Below, piece after piece: positions 1-9,567 of a DNA stretch of 22,091 nt. The notes under the pieces are model-generated. The model saw only the letters and a list, made by a program, of their open reading frames with translations, was not told the origin of the DNA and searched no databases. The DNA comes from an uncultured Oxalobacter sp. (lineage in GTDB: Bacteria > Pseudomonadota > Gammaproteobacteria > Burkholderiales > Burkholderiaceae_D). A program made the translations under genes and the position numbers. Every line of letters starts with the position of its first letter. The first letter of the stretch is position 1. The stretch is taken from positions 1-22,091 of the forward strand of contig CAKQQG010000024.1 of assembly GCA_934270705.1 (NCBI GenBank), written 5' to 3'.

Positions 1-1531
1 GTGCTGCCAGAACCTTTTCTTCCAGTTCTGCCTTGGCAGCCTTGACTTCTTCTTCGGTCATGTAGTACTTGCTGTTGACCGGACGAATCAGGATGGCGAA
101 GAAGAATTCGATGACCAGGAAACAGGCCATGATATACAGCGTGACGGAGTATGCCTGTGCCTTGGCGACACCTGCATTCAGCTGAACGTCACGGATGATG
201 TTGATCAGCAACGGAGACAGCAGACCGGCCGTGGACCATGCCGTCAGCAGACGACCGTGAATAGCACCGACGAACTGGGTACCGAACAGGTCGGCCAGAT
301 AGGCCGGAATCGTCGCAAAACCGCCGCCGTAGAAAGAAATACAAACGCAAACTGCGCACAGGAACAGAACCAGATTCAGGGAAGAAGCCAGGGTCGGAAT
401 CGAGGCATACAGAACGGCGCCGACGATGGAATAGATGAAGTAAACCGTCTTGCGGCCCAGCTTGTCGGATGCAGATGCCCAGAAAACACGACCACCGATG
501 TTAAAGAGAGAAAGCAGACCGGTGAAACCTGCCGCGATCATCGCCACCTGACCTTTTTGCGCGTCGGTCAACTGGTCGAACGGAACACCCGGCATACCGA
601 TCAGGTTACCGGCGAACACTTCCTGAAGCAGCGGAGAAGCCATAGCCAGAACGCCGATACCCGCAGCGATGTTCAGGAACAGCATGAACCAGCAGAACCA
701 GAACTGAGGCGTTCTGACAGCCTTGCTGGTGGAAACGTTGAAGGAAGAAGCCTCGATCAGGCCACCATGACCGTCATCGACCATGTTGCCGGTATTCTTG
801 GGTACCCAGCCGGCCGGTTTGTATCCGGACGGAGCGACCTTGATGGTGAAGCAACCCAGAAGCATCATGACAGTGTAGCAGCAAGCCATGACGAAGAAAG
901 CCTGCCACAGACCGACGGATGTCGGGGTAGCGAAAAAAGCGATCAGTTTCTGTGCCAGCGGGCCGCCGACCATGGCACCGCCGCCGAAACCGCCGACAGC
1001 CATACCGGTTGCCATACCGACGCGGTCAGGGAACCATTTGATCAGCGTGGAAACCGGCGTGATGTAGCCAAGACCCAGACCGATACCGCCGATGATGGCG
1101 GACAGCCATGCCAGCCACAACTGATGGAAATAAGTGGAAACAGCCAGCATGAAGAAGAAGAAACAGAAGCAGCAGCAGGAAGCCAGACCGCATTTACGTG
1201 GGCCGACGTGTTCCAGCCAGTTACCGAGAATAGCGGTCGTCGTACCGAGCATGAAGAACAGGATACTGAAAATGACCGCGCACATCACGACTTTCCAGTC
1301 GCATTCCGTGGTAAACAATTGGGCGAAAATACTCATGTCCGCAGGACATGCCAGAGCTTTGCCAAGGCCTTTCGATACGCCGACCAGCTTCGACATTGGC
1401 AACCAGAACACGGACATACCGTAACCCATACCTACGCATAGGTGAATCATCAATGCGGAAGTAGGTACCAGCCAGCGATTGAATCCTTCGCCGGCAACGG
1501 TATATTCCTTACCTAGCTTCAAAAAAGACAT
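1..1531 (-). CDS. Oxalate/formate antiporter (OFA) family MFS transporter, partial
   Basis: Reading the minus strand from ATG at 1531 gives 510 codons without a stop, running off the left edge, so the C-terminus is missing. An AGGAG-type ribosome binding site lies 8 bases before the ATG. The product is a many-helix membrane protein. It has the OFA-like segments GGGFATIPAYLADLFGT and GAIHGRLLTAWSTAG near the end, and an MFS loop signature SDKLGRK preceded by NIGGR. Family members exchange small carboxylates across the inner membrane; OxlT of Oxalobacter exchanges oxalate for formate. At more than 510 residues it is clearly longer than OxlT (about 418), with a long loop after the first helix and an acidic/lysine-rich tail. 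A cysteine cluster (C114, C119-C121, C123) sits in a membrane segment. The exact substrate cannot be read from sequence. It is divergent from the regulator starting near 1702. Confidence 0.85.
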   Translation of the reverse strand, partial: MSFLKLGKEYTVAGEGFNRWLVPTSALMIHLCVGMGYGMSVFWLPMSKLVGVSKGLGKALACPADMSIFAQLFTTECDWKVVMCAVIFSILFFMLGTTTAILGNWLEHVGPRKCGLASCCCFCFFFFMLAVSTYFHQLWLAWLSAIIGGIGLGLGYITPVSTLIKWFPDRVGMATGMAVGGFGGGAMVGGPLAQKLIAFFATPTSVGLWQAFFVMACCYTVMMLLGCFTIKVAPSGYKPAGWVPKNTGNMVDDGHGGLIEASSFNVSTSKAVRTPQFWFCWFMLFLNIAAGIGVLAMASPLLQEVFAGNLIGMPGVPFDQLTDAQKGQVAMIAAGFTGLLSLFNIGGRVFWASASDKLGRKTVYFIYSIVGAVLYASIPTLASSLNLVLFLCAVCVCISFYGGGFATIPAYLADLFGTQFVGAIHGRLLTAWSTAGLLSPLLINIIRDVQLNAGVAKAQAYSVTLYIMACFLVIEFFFAILIRPVNSKYYMTEEEVKAAKAELEEKVLAA

Positions 1532-1600
1532 ACCATTCTCTCCTTACCTTACACCCTATGAAAAAAATTGAAAAATATATTCGAGAAAAATAACAGGCAG

Positions 1601-1609
1601 ATAATACCA
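1601..1609 (-). promoter_or_regulatory. Possible extended -10 promoter element of the OFA transporter
   Basis: On the minus strand the bases read TGGTATTAT, an extended -10 (TGn plus TATTAT), about 70 bases upstream of the transporter start. No good -35 hexamer is visible. It lies in an AT-rich divergent intergenic region that contrasts with the GC-rich genes on both sides. This is a pattern match only. Confidence 0.25.
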
Positions 1610-1674
1610 TCGCTGAATTTAACAGGCTATAAGCTATTTTTTGCATATATAAATTCGAAGCAGTATGAAATACA

Positions 1675-1689
1675 ATACAAAATGTGTAT
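1675..1689. repeat. Short inverted repeat ATACA-N5-TGTAT before the regulator start
   Basis: The two 5-base arms are perfect complements around a 5-base spacer. The repeat sits 13 bases before the preferred ATG (1702) of the ModE-like regulator and covers the alternative GTG start at 1684. It could be an operator for autoregulation, but arms this short occur by chance in AT-rich DNA. Confidence 0.2.
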
Positions 1690-1701
1690 CATTTTCACTA
1701 T

Positions 1702-2781
1702 ATGTACAAAGTTTCCATAGAGCCACACTGGCGGATCGCCTACGGTAAAAAGCCGTCCATCGATACGGCCATGCTGTTGCGCCTGCTCGACTCGATACAG
1801 ACCGAAGGCGCCATTTTGCAGGCAGCCAAGGGGCTTGGCTTGTCCTACCGGCATGCCTGGGGGCTTTTGCGCGAGGCCGAATCGGTATTCGGCACGCCGC
1901 TGCTTGAGAAACACCGTGGACGCGGCACGACACTGACACGCTTCGCCACCACCCTGCTCTGGGCGGAAAAACGCATCGCCGCACGACTGTCCCCCACTCT
2001 GGAAACCCTTTCATCCGAACTGGAAACCGAACTGGCCAAAAGCGTACTCGGCAACAACCGGACCATCCGGTTGTGCGCCAGCCACGGATTCGCCATTTCC
2101 ACCCTGATGGAGCATATCAACCGTCTTGAACTGCCCATCAAGCTGCGCTACCAGAACAGTATGGAAGCGCTCGCCACGCTGGCGCAGGGCGACTGCGAAA
2201 TCGCAGGCTTCCATTTGCCGGTCGATGTCTATGAAGACAGCGTCCTGCAGCTTTACCTGCGATTCCTTTCGCGTGAAGACCATTGCCTCATTCATCTGGC
2301 GAACCTCAAACAGGGTCTTCTGATCGCCAAGGGCAACCCGAAACGGATCCTGTCCTTCAAGGATCTGACACGCAACGACATCCGTTTCGTCAACCGCCAG
2401 ATCGGTTCCGGTACGCGTCAGGTACTTGAAACGCTGCTCGCCAAAAACAAGATCGACTCATCGCACATCAACGGATTCGAGACGACTGAATTCACCCATG
2501 CCGCCGTGGCGGCCTATATCGCCAGCAACATGGCCGATGTCGGTTTCGGCGTCGAAACGGCGGCGCGCCGTTTCGGGCTGGACTTCGTCCCGCTTGTCGA
2601 AGAACGCTATTTCTTCGCCATCGCACGCGATACGCTGGAAAGCAACACCATCCGTGAAATGCTCTCCATCATGCGCAGCGGCGAATTCATCCAGGAAATC
2701 AACCAGCTGGGCGGTTACGACGCGACGGAAACAGGCAAGATACATACCGTCAGCGACGTATTCCGGCTTGCCGACGTATAA
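1702..2781 (+). CDS. ModE-like winged-helix regulator with PBP-like sensor domain
   Basis: The protein is 359 residues from ATG 1702. A GTG at 1684 would add six residues; neither start has a clear ribosome binding site, and I prefer 1702 because ModE-type proteins begin close to the first strand and helix. Residues about 20-90 match the ModE/LysR-like winged helix: a helix-turn-helix around TEGAILQAAKGLGLSYRHAW, then a wing with LLEKHRGRGTTLTRF. Residues about 108-340 resemble a periplasmic-binding-protein-like domain instead of the TOBE/MOP molybdate domains of classical ModE. Such proteins are one-component transcription factors that bind a small ligand through the PBP fold. It is divergent from the OFA transporter and is a natural candidate to control it (inference). 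The ligand is unknown; oxyanions such as molybdate, formate or oxalate are guesses from context. Confidence 0.8.
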   Translation: MYKVSIEPHWRIAYGKKPSIDTAMLLRLLDSIQTEGAILQAAKGLGLSYRHAWGLLREAESVFGTPLLEKHRGRGTTLTRFATTLLWAEKRIAARLSPTLETLSSELETELAKSVLGNNRTIRLCASHGFAISTLMEHINRLELPIKLRYQNSMEALATLAQGDCEIAGFHLPVDVYEDSVLQLYLRFLSREDHCLIHLANLKQGLLIAKGNPKRILSFKDLTRNDIRFVNRQIGSGTRQVLETLLAKNKIDSSHINGFETTEFTHAAVAAYIASNMADVGFGVETAARRFGLDFVPLVEERYFFAIARDTLESNTIREMLSIMRSGEFIQEINQLGGYDATETGKIHTVSDVFRLADV

Positions 2782-2793
2782 CCGTCCCCTGCA

Positions 2794-3879
2794 TCACGGA
2801 ACGACTTTCACCGGCGGGAACATGCCGGTCATATCCTTCGGTTTTTTCGCCACCCGCGCCGCCAGTTCGCATGCGATATCCCTGAACACCCGTCCGATCA
2901 GCCCGTCAGGTTCGGCCAGCACGATCGGCCGTCCCGCATCGGTCTGTTCACGCACCGCGATATTGAGCGGTATGCTGCCCAGTGAATCCACGCCATACAT
3001 CTCGCTCATCACCTTGCCGCCGTCCTTGCCGAAAATATGTTCGATCTGTCCGCAATGCGAACAGACATACGACCCCATATTCTCGATGATACCCAGAATA
3101 TCCACACCCATTTTCTGGAACATCATCAGCCCCTTGCGGGCATCGAGCACAGCGACATCCTGTGGCGTGGTCACGACAACGGCACCTGTCAGCGGCGCTT
3201 TCTGCGACAGGGTCATCTGGATATCCCCCGTTCCGGGCGGCATGTCGATCAGCAAATAATCGAGATCGTCCCATCGTGTCTGCTGCAACAGCTGCATCAG
3301 CGCCTGCGTCATCATCGGCGCGCGCCACGCCAGCGGCTGGACAGAATCCATCATGAAACCGATCGACATCAGTTGCAGACCGTACTGGCGGACGGGATCG
3401 AAATGCTCGCCGTCGGAAGACGTCGGTTTTTCCGAAATCCCCATGATCGTCGGCTGGGACGGCCCGTAAATATCGGCATCCAGCACACCGACCCGCGCCC
3501 CCTGCGCAGCCAGTGCCAGCGCCACATTGGCCGTTACCGTCGATTTGCCGACCCCACCCTTGCCGGAAGAAACGGCAATAATGTTTTTCACGCCGGGCAA
3601 AGGCTTTGCGCCATGCTGGACGGCATGCGTGATGATTTTCGTCGTGACATCGACCGTTATCCGACCGATTCCGGGCACCTGCTGCAATGCCGCCGTCACC
3701 CGGCTCCGGATGAATGCATGCATGCTCGCTGCGGGATAACCCAACTCGATGACCAGCGAGACATCGTTTCCCGTGATTTCGATATCACGGACCCATTTCG
3801 CACTGACATAATCGGTTTTCAGATATTCGTCCACAACCGCCGAAAGCGCGTTGCAGACCGTTTCCGTCGTAATGGACAT
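2794..3879 (-). CDS. apbC: Mrp/ApbC family iron-sulfur cluster carrier ATPase
   Basis: This 361-residue P-loop NTPase binds and transfers Fe-S clusters to apoproteins in the cytoplasm. An N-terminal DUF59/MIP18-like domain covers residues about 5-85. The deviant Walker [10 protein letters not shown] is at 106-114, [10 protein letters not shown] follows at about 134-143, IDMPPGTGD is at about 211-219, and the cluster-binding CxxC is C273/C276. The start at 3879 is chosen because an AGGAG lies just upstream (around 3884-3888) and the family begins here; the open frame continues to 3945, but that extension has no such support. Length is normal for the family. It is divergent from metG, an arrangement common in beta-proteobacteria, and converges with the ModE-like regulator with a 12-base gap. 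Confidence 0.95.
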   Translation of the reverse strand: MSITTETVCNALSAVVDEYLKTDYVSAKWVRDIEITGNDVSLVIELGYPAASMHAFIRSRVTAALQQVPGIGRITVDVTTKIITHAVQHGAKPLPGVKNIIAVSSGKGGVGKSTVTANVALALAAQGARVGVLDADIYGPSQPTIMGISEKPTSSDGEHFDPVRQYGLQLMSIGFMMDSVQPLAWRAPMMTQALMQLLQQTRWDDLDYLLIDMPPGTGDIQMTLSQKAPLTGAVVVTTPQDVAVLDARKGLMMFQKMGVDILGIIENMGSYVCSHCGQIEHIFGKDGGKVMSEMYGVDSLGSIPLNIAVREQTDAGRPIVLAEPDGLIGRVFRDIACELAARVAKKPKDMTGMFPPVKVVP

Positions 3880-3950
3880 GTTTTCTCCTTTCAATGGAAA
3901 TTGAAGTCTAGCGCAAATGCGCAAAAGATGCGCGTATCGCCTCACAGGAC

Positions 3951-3959
3951 TGGTAAAAT
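3951..3959 (+). promoter_or_regulatory. Possible extended -10 promoter of metG
   Basis: The bases TGGTAAAAT form an extended -10 (TGn plus TAAAAT) about 30 bases before the metG start at 3991. No convincing -35 is seen at the expected distance. It would produce a short leader. Confidence 0.35.
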
Positions 3960-3990
3960 GGTGTTTTATCGTCTATTTCCATTATTCACC

Positions 3991-6075
3991 ATGTCACGAA
4001 AGCTGTTTGTCACCACTGCGCTGCCATACGCCAACGCACCGTTTCACATCGGTCACATCATGGAATACATCCAGGCCGACATCTGGGTCCGTTTCCAGCG
4101 AATGCAGGAAGATGAAGGAAAAACGCGCGAAGTGTATTTCGTCGGAGCCGACGATGTCCACGGCGCTCCCATCATGATCGCCGCCGAAAAAGCCGGCAAA
4201 ACTCCCCGTGAATTCGTGGCGGAAATCGCCGCCGGACGCGCCGCCCCACTAAAAGGCTTTCTGATCAGCTTCGACAACTGGCATTCGACCGACGGGCCGG
4301 AAAACCATGAACTTTCCTGCGAAATCTACCGCCGCCTCAAGGCCCGTGGCCTGATCGCCACCCGCACGATCGAGCAGTTTTTCGATCCGGTCAAACAAAT
4401 GTTCCTGCCAGACCGTTACATCAAGGGCGAATGTCCCAAATGCGGCGCCAAAGACCAGTACGGCGACACCTGTGAAGTCTGCAGCAGCGTCTATGCCCCG
4501 ACGGATCTGAAAAACCCCTATTCCGTTCTCACCGGCGCAACGCCCGTCATGAAACAGTCCGAACACTTCTTTTTCCGACTCTCCGACCCGCAATGCACCG
4601 CATTCCTCAAGGAATGGACACTTGGACAAGTCGATGGTCATCCGCGCCTGCAGCCCGAAGTCGCAAACAAGGCCCGTGAATGGCTCGAAGGAAAAGACGG
4701 TGGCGACAACGCTCTTTCCGACTGGGACATCAGCCGCGACGCTCCCTATTTCGGCATCGAAATACCGGATGCACCCGGCAAATATTTCTATGTCTGGCTC
4801 GACGCGCCTGTCGGCTATCTGGCGTCGCTGAAAAACTATTTCTCCAAAAAAGGAATCGACTACGATGCTTTCATGGCTGATCCGGACACGGAACAATACC
4901 ATTTCATCGGCAAGGACATCATTTACTTCCATACCCTGTTCTGGCCGGCCATGCTGCATTTCGCCGACATGCGCGTGCCGAACAATGTATTCGTCCACGG
5001 CTTCATCACCGTCGGCGGCGAAAAGATGTCCAAATCACGCGGCACCGGCATTTCCCCGTTGCGTTATCTCGAAATCGGCATGAATCCCGAATGGTTGCGC
5101 TACTATCTCGCAGCCAAGCTCTCCGAACGTGTCGAAGATATCGATTTCACCGCTGATGACTTCATCGCGCGCGTCAATTCCGACCTGATCGGCAAATACG
5201 TCAACATCGCCAGCCGCGCCGCAGGTTTCATCACCAAACGATTCTGCGGGAAACTGGCACAAGGCTGGGCAAACACACCGGTACCGCTGCTAGAGACCCT
5301 GCGCGCAGCATCCGTTGACATCGCAGACCTGTACGAAAAACGGGAATACAACCGCGCACTTCGCCAGATCATGCATCTGGCAGATGAAGTCAACGCCTAC
5401 GTCGATGAACACAAGCCCTGGGTTCTGGCGAAAGACCCGGAAAAAGGCAACGAGCTCCATCAGGTCTGCACCCGTCTGCTGGAAGCATTCCGCATCCTGA
5501 CGATCTACCTCAAGCCCGTCCTGCCAGCCATCGCGGCAAAAGTCGAAACATTCCTGAATATCGCCCCGCTGCAATGGACCGATGTATCCAGACCACTGCC
5601 GGACGGCCACGCCATCCGTCCGTACGAACATCTCATGCAACGTGTCGAACAGAAAATGCTGGACGCCCTGTTCGAGTCGCCTGCACAGGCGACCGAACCC
5701 GCAAAGGATGCGGCAGACGTACCGGCCATCGAACCGCTGGCTGAACAAATCACCATCGACGACTTCGCCAAAGTCGATATGCGTATCGCAAAAATCGTCG
5801 ATTGCAGCCTCGTCGAAGGTGCAGACAGACTCCTCAGATTGACCGTCGATGCCGGAGAAGGCCGCCTGCGCAATATCTTTGCCGGTATCCGCTCGGCATA
5901 CCGTCCGGAAGACCTCAAGGGCAAGCTGACCGTCATCGTCGCCAATCTCGCGCCCCGCAAGATGAAATTCGGCATTTCCGAGGGCATGGTCATGGCCGCT
6001 TCCGGCAAAGACGATACCGGCATCTACATTCTCCAGCCATGGCCGGGCGCCAAACCGGGCATGCGCTTGCGCTAG
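3991..6075 (+). CDS. metG: Methionine--tRNA ligase
   Basis: The 694-residue enzyme charges tRNA-Met with methionine in the cytoplasm. The class I HIGH motif appears as FHIGH at 18-22 and KMSKS at 345-349. A zinc knuckle with cysteines C148, C151, C161 and C164 is present, and the C-terminal 100 or so residues form the OB-fold tRNA-binding (Trbp111-like) domain beginning around [16 protein letters not shown]. The length fits the long, dimeric MetG form. The start at 3991 ([15 protein letters not shown]) is where family members begin. An upstream in-frame ATG at 3958 would add 11 residues, but it overlaps the likely -10 element. The open frame extends much further upstream only because it runs antisense through apbC. 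The next gene follows after 9 bases, so co-transcription is likely. Confidence 0.97.
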   Translation: MSRKLFVTTALPYANAPFHIGHIMEYIQADIWVRFQRMQEDEGKTREVYFVGADDVHGAPIMIAAEKAGKTPREFVAEIAAGRAAPLKGFLISFDNWHSTDGPENHELSCEIYRRLKARGLIATRTIEQFFDPVKQMFLPDRYIKGECPKCGAKDQYGDTCEVCSSVYAPTDLKNPYSVLTGATPVMKQSEHFFFRLSDPQCTAFLKEWTLGQVDGHPRLQPEVANKAREWLEGKDGGDNALSDWDISRDAPYFGIEIPDAPGKYFYVWLDAPVGYLASLKNYFSKKGIDYDAFMADPDTEQYHFIGKDIIYFHTLFWPAMLHFADMRVPNNVFVHGFITVGGEKMSKSRGTGISPLRYLEIGMNPEWLRYYLAAKLSERVEDIDFTADDFIARVNSDLIGKYVNIASRAAGFITKRFCGKLAQGWANTPVPLLETLRAASVDIADLYEKREYNRALRQIMHLADEVNAYVDEHKPWVLAKDPEKGNELHQVCTRLLEAFRILTIYLKPVLPAIAAKVETFLNIAPLQWTDVSRPLPDGHAIRPYEHLMQRVEQKMLDALFESPAQATEPAKDAADVPAIEPLAEQITIDDFAKVDMRIAKIVDCSLVEGADRLLRLTVDAGEGRLRNIFAGIRSAYRPEDLKGKLTVIVANLAPRKMKFGISEGMVMAASGKDDTGIYILQPWPGAKPGMRLR

Positions 6076-6084
6076 GACATCGCC

Positions 6085-6564
6085 ATGAAAATCGTCGTAC
6101 GCGAAGCATCGCTTGAAGACGCGCCGCTCATCGCGGAACTGACAAGAAAGGCCTGGGCGGACAAATGTCCGCCCATCTCGGGCGGTCATCACGACACCTG
6201 GCAAAAGGTCAATGAAGACCTGCATGCCGGCGGCGCCTTCATCCTGATGGCAGACGATATCGCAGCCGGTTCATTGCGCTGGGCGCCACTGGATGAGGAT
6301 GACCACATCTGGAAAATCCGACGGCTTGGCGTCATTCCCGCCTTTTGCGGACAAAACCTCTCCCAGCATCTGATCGAGGCCGTCATCCACCATGCCCAAC
6401 TGTGTGAAATCGACGAACTGCGGCTTTTTCTCCATCGCTATCTGGAACCGCTGACGAGCCTTTACGAAGCCTATGGTTTCGAGCTGGCTCCCGAAATCGA
6501 ATTTTCGGCACGGGATTCGATGGACATCTCGCCGATCATGATGCGCCGGGTCCTGAATCTCTAA
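6085..6564 (+). CDS. GNAT family N-acetyltransferase
   Basis: The 159-residue protein has the GNAT layout: a beta-strand start (MKIVVREASLEDAPLIAELT), a central stretch IRRLGVIPAFCGQNLSQHLI that corresponds to the acetyl-CoA-binding motif A, and a C-terminal LYEAYGFELAPE typical of the last strand. Family members transfer an acetyl group from acetyl-CoA to an amine; the acceptor here is unknown. The motif A loop reads FCGQNLSQ and not the usual R/QxxGxG/A, so the pyrophosphate-binding loop is degenerate. It begins 9 bases after the metG stop, and an AGGA overlapping that stop codon is a plausible ribosome binding site, so it is probably in the metG transcript. Confidence 0.8.
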   Translation: MKIVVREASLEDAPLIAELTRKAWADKCPPISGGHHDTWQKVNEDLHAGGAFILMADDIAAGSLRWAPLDEDDHIWKIRRLGVIPAFCGQNLSQHLIEAVIHHAQLCEIDELRLFLHRYLEPLTSLYEAYGFELAPEIEFSARDSMDISPIMMRRVLNL

Positions 6565-6574
6565 TCCACGCCGT

Positions 6575-6580
6575 TATACT
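6575..6580 (+). promoter_or_regulatory. Possible -10 element for the small protein-scpA-panC group
   Basis: TATACT lies 50 bases before the start of the small protein at 6630. A weak -35-like sequence (CTGAAT) sits 16 bases upstream, inside the end of the acetyltransferase gene. This could give scpA expression independent of metG. Pattern match only. Confidence 0.25.
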
Positions 6581-6629
6581 GTAAAAACATCGACTTGCCA
6601 TCGTCTCATCCGTAAACGAGAATAACGCC

Positions 6630-6824
6630 ATGATTCAATTCAGACTGGACCACCGCTACATTTCCGAACTGGATCGCCTGCTGGCGCGTGAACGTGAAAA
6701 CCGGCCATATCGACCGACAACCGAAAACGTTCGACAGGAGACGATTTTGCGCAAACTCCCTGCGGATACCATCGCGTTCAGGCTGGACAAACGCCGCGCC
6801 GAAACCGCACGGCAAGACAAATGA
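6630..6824 (+). CDS. Small uncharacterised protein coupled to scpA
   Basis: This 64-residue, strongly charged protein begins MIQFRLDHRYISELDRLLAR and ends with a basic tail. There is no signal peptide, membrane segment or cysteine. Its stop codon overlaps the scpA start in an ATGA arrangement (6821-6824), which indicates translational coupling and supports it as a real gene. In other Burkholderiales a small DUF3460-type protein often occupies a place near scpA; I could not confirm that this is the same family. The ribosome binding site is weak (GAGAA, about 10 bases before the ATG). Function unknown. Confidence 0.6.
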   Translation: MIQFRLDHRYISELDRLLARERENRPYRPTTENVRQETILRKLPADTIAFRLDKRRAETARQDK

Positions 6825-7681
6825 CCGCCATGTCCGAATCCGGCCAGACATCCGCGTCACCGTCAGAAATCCACCACACTACCGGTGAAGCGAAAAGCGC
6901 GCCAGACCCTGTCGCCCGTCTGTACGGCGAAACCGTCACCGAAATCCCCGACGACCTCTACATACCGCCCGAAGCGCTGGAAATTTTTCTGGAAGCCTTC
7001 GAAGGTCCGCTTGATTTGCTGCTCTATCTGATACGACGACAGAACTTCAATATTCTGGATATCCCGATGGCGCAACTCACCTTGCAATATCTGCACTACG
7101 TGGATCGTATCCGTGAACGAAAACTGGAACTGGCGGCAGAATATCTGCTCATGGCCGCCATGCTGGTCGAAATCAAGTCGCGCCTGTTGCTGCCGAAAGT
7201 GAATACGGGAGACGACAGCGAAGTCGAAGACCCACGCGCCGAACTGGTACGCCGCCTGCTTGAATACGAACGCATGAAACTGGCTGCCGGCACGCTGGAC
7301 GAACTGCCCAAATGCGGCAGCGACTTTTTCCTGCCGCAAGCCGTCGTCCTGAAAACCGCGGAAAAAAAATGGCCCGCCGTTTCACCGCATGAATTGCAAC
7401 AAGCCTTTGCCGAAATCATCCGCCGCGCCAAACTGTCCGCCAGCCATACCGTCGGCAAACAGGAACTTTCCGTCCGGGAACACATGGCCTCCATCCTGCG
7501 TCGGCTGCGTCACGTTCGCTTCATCGAATTTTACGATCTGTTCGATCCGGGAGCAGGCGTGGCCATGGTCGTCGTGCATTTTCTGGCGCTGCTGGAACTC
7601 GCAAAGGAAACACTCATCGAAATCACACAAGTTGAATCAGGCGCGCCGATTTATATAAGGTTGACCCGAAACAATAATTGA
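6821..7681 (+). CDS. scpA: Segregation and condensation protein A
   Basis: The 286-residue ScpA is the kleisin subunit that bridges SMC heads with ScpB in bacterial chromosome condensation and segregation. The family signature FEGPLDLLLYLIRRQNFNILD starts at about residue 60, followed by LAAEYLLMAAMLVEIKSRLLLPK, and the C-terminal winged-helix part follows after a linker. About 50 N-terminal residues rich in Ser, Thr and Pro precede the domain and are probably disordered. The start at 6821 overlaps the preceding stop codon; ATG 6830 is an alternative three codons later. scpB is not in the window, so it must lie elsewhere in this genome. Confidence 0.93.
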   Translation: MTAMSESGQTSASPSEIHHTTGEAKSAPDPVARLYGETVTEIPDDLYIPPEALEIFLEAFEGPLDLLLYLIRRQNFNILDIPMAQLTLQYLHYVDRIRERKLELAAEYLLMAAMLVEIKSRLLLPKVNTGDDSEVEDPRAELVRRLLEYERMKLAAGTLDELPKCGSDFFLPQAVVLKTAEKKWPAVSPHELQQAFAEIIRRAKLSASHTVGKQELSVREHMASILRRLRHVRFIEFYDLFDPGAGVAMVVVHFLALLELAKETLIEITQVESGAPIYIRLTRNNN

Positions 7682-8590
<909 letters not shown>

Positions 8591-8607
8591 GTGGTGTCAC
8601 ACGCGAC

Positions 8608-8635
8608 AAAAGGCAGCCTTCCGGCTGCCTTTTTT
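8608..8635. terminator. Intrinsic terminator after panC, probably bidirectional
   Basis: A perfect hairpin has arms AAAAGGCAGCC and GGCTGCCTTTT around a TTCC loop, followed by a T run. The A run on the other side gives a T tract on the minus strand as well, so it can also stop transcription from the convergent btuF end at 8664. Confidence 0.9.
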
Positions 8636-8663
8636 ATATCCCCTCACACCACCAAACCCTGCG

Positions 8664-9557
8664 CTATTTCGCCGCCTGCCTGTTCGCCCTGGCTTCATCG
8701 AGTGCCTTGCACATCATCTCCGCCCCCTTGAGCATCCTCGGCCCGGGACGATCCAGCCAGTCCGGATGAATGGCGAACAGATTGCCGTACCGCACCGCCG
8801 GGAGCATCGTATAACGCCGCCATGCCGACAACCCGTCCACTCCCATTCCGCGCGTACTGACGATCGCCTCCGGATCGGCAGCCAGCACCGCTTCTGTACT
8901 GACATGCGGCGCCACCACCGACAAACCGGCGAACACATTGCGCCCGCCGCACAGCCCGATCACTTCATTGACGATATGTTTACCATTCAGGGTAAACAGC
9001 GGAACATCGGACACCTGATAAAACACGCTGATCGGCGTCCGGTCACGATACCGTTTCTTCAGGATTTCCAGCTGTGCCAGCCACTGCTGCGAAACCTGCC
9101 TTGCCGCCGCTTCCCTGCCCACAAGCACCCCCAGCCGGACCATATTGTCAGGAATATCCACCAGATGCTCCGGACGACTGTGAAAAACCGGAATCCCCGC
9201 CTGCCGGAGTTTCTCGACCTGTGGCGCAAGGCTGCCGCCACTCCAGGCCACCAGCAAATCCGGCTTCAACGCCAGCACCCGTTCCATATCGATTTGCCGG
9301 AAATCTCCCACCACCGGCAAGGCGCGTGCCTGTTCCGGATAATCGCTGTGCGAAGTCACCGCCACCAGACGACCACCCGCCCCGATGGCATACACCATCT
9401 CCGTGACATGCGGCGAAAGCGATACGATACGTTGCGCCGGTTGCGGCAGCGTCACAGTATGGCCCTCGTCATCGGTCACACTGACCGCAGCCGCCACCTG
9501 CGACACCCACAACAGGAAACATACCCCTGCCATCATCTTGCGCATCATCTGCCACAT
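8664..9557 (-). CDS. btuF: Periplasmic cobalamin-binding protein of the ABC importer
   Basis: The 297-residue protein starts with a signal peptide (short basic n-region, hydrophobic MMAGVCFLLWVSQVAAA, likely cleavage near residue 24). It continues with the class III substrate-binding fold: QRIVSLSPHVTEMVYAIGAG, TSHSDYPEQA, then a long linking helix and the C-terminal lobe ending LDRPGPRMLKGAEMMC. This is the BtuF/FepB-like family, which captures substrate in the periplasm and delivers it to the permease. Cobalamin is inferred from the operon's B12 riboswitch and BtuB-type receptors. It starts 10 bases after the ATPase gene, with GGAAA as a plausible ribosome binding site, and is the last gene of the operon. 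Confidence 0.9.
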   Translation of the reverse strand: MWQMMRKMMAGVCFLLWVSQVAAAVSVTDDEGHTVTLPQPAQRIVSLSPHVTEMVYAIGAGGRLVAVTSHSDYPEQARALPVVGDFRQIDMERVLALKPDLLVAWSGGSLAPQVEKLRQAGIPVFHSRPEHLVDIPDNMVRLGVLVGREAAARQVSQQWLAQLEILKKRYRDRTPISVFYQVSDVPLFTLNGKHIVNEVIGLCGGRNVFAGLSVVAPHVSTEAVLAADPEAIVSTRGMGVDGLSAWRRYTMLPAVRYGNLFAIHPDWLDRPGPRMLKGAEMMCKALDEARANRQAAK

Positions 9558-9567
9558 ACGCTTTCCG

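Noticed and set aside
257..1441. 394-codon plus-strand open frame
   Set aside because: It is antisense to the OFA transporter, has a low-complexity Gln/Arg/Asp/His-rich composition and no recognisable domain; the minus strand gives a clear MFS protein.
3037..3990. Possible 318-residue N-terminal extension of metG
   Set aside because: The frame is open only because it runs antisense through apbC; the translation is His/Arg-rich and unlike any MetG, and the family start is at 3991.
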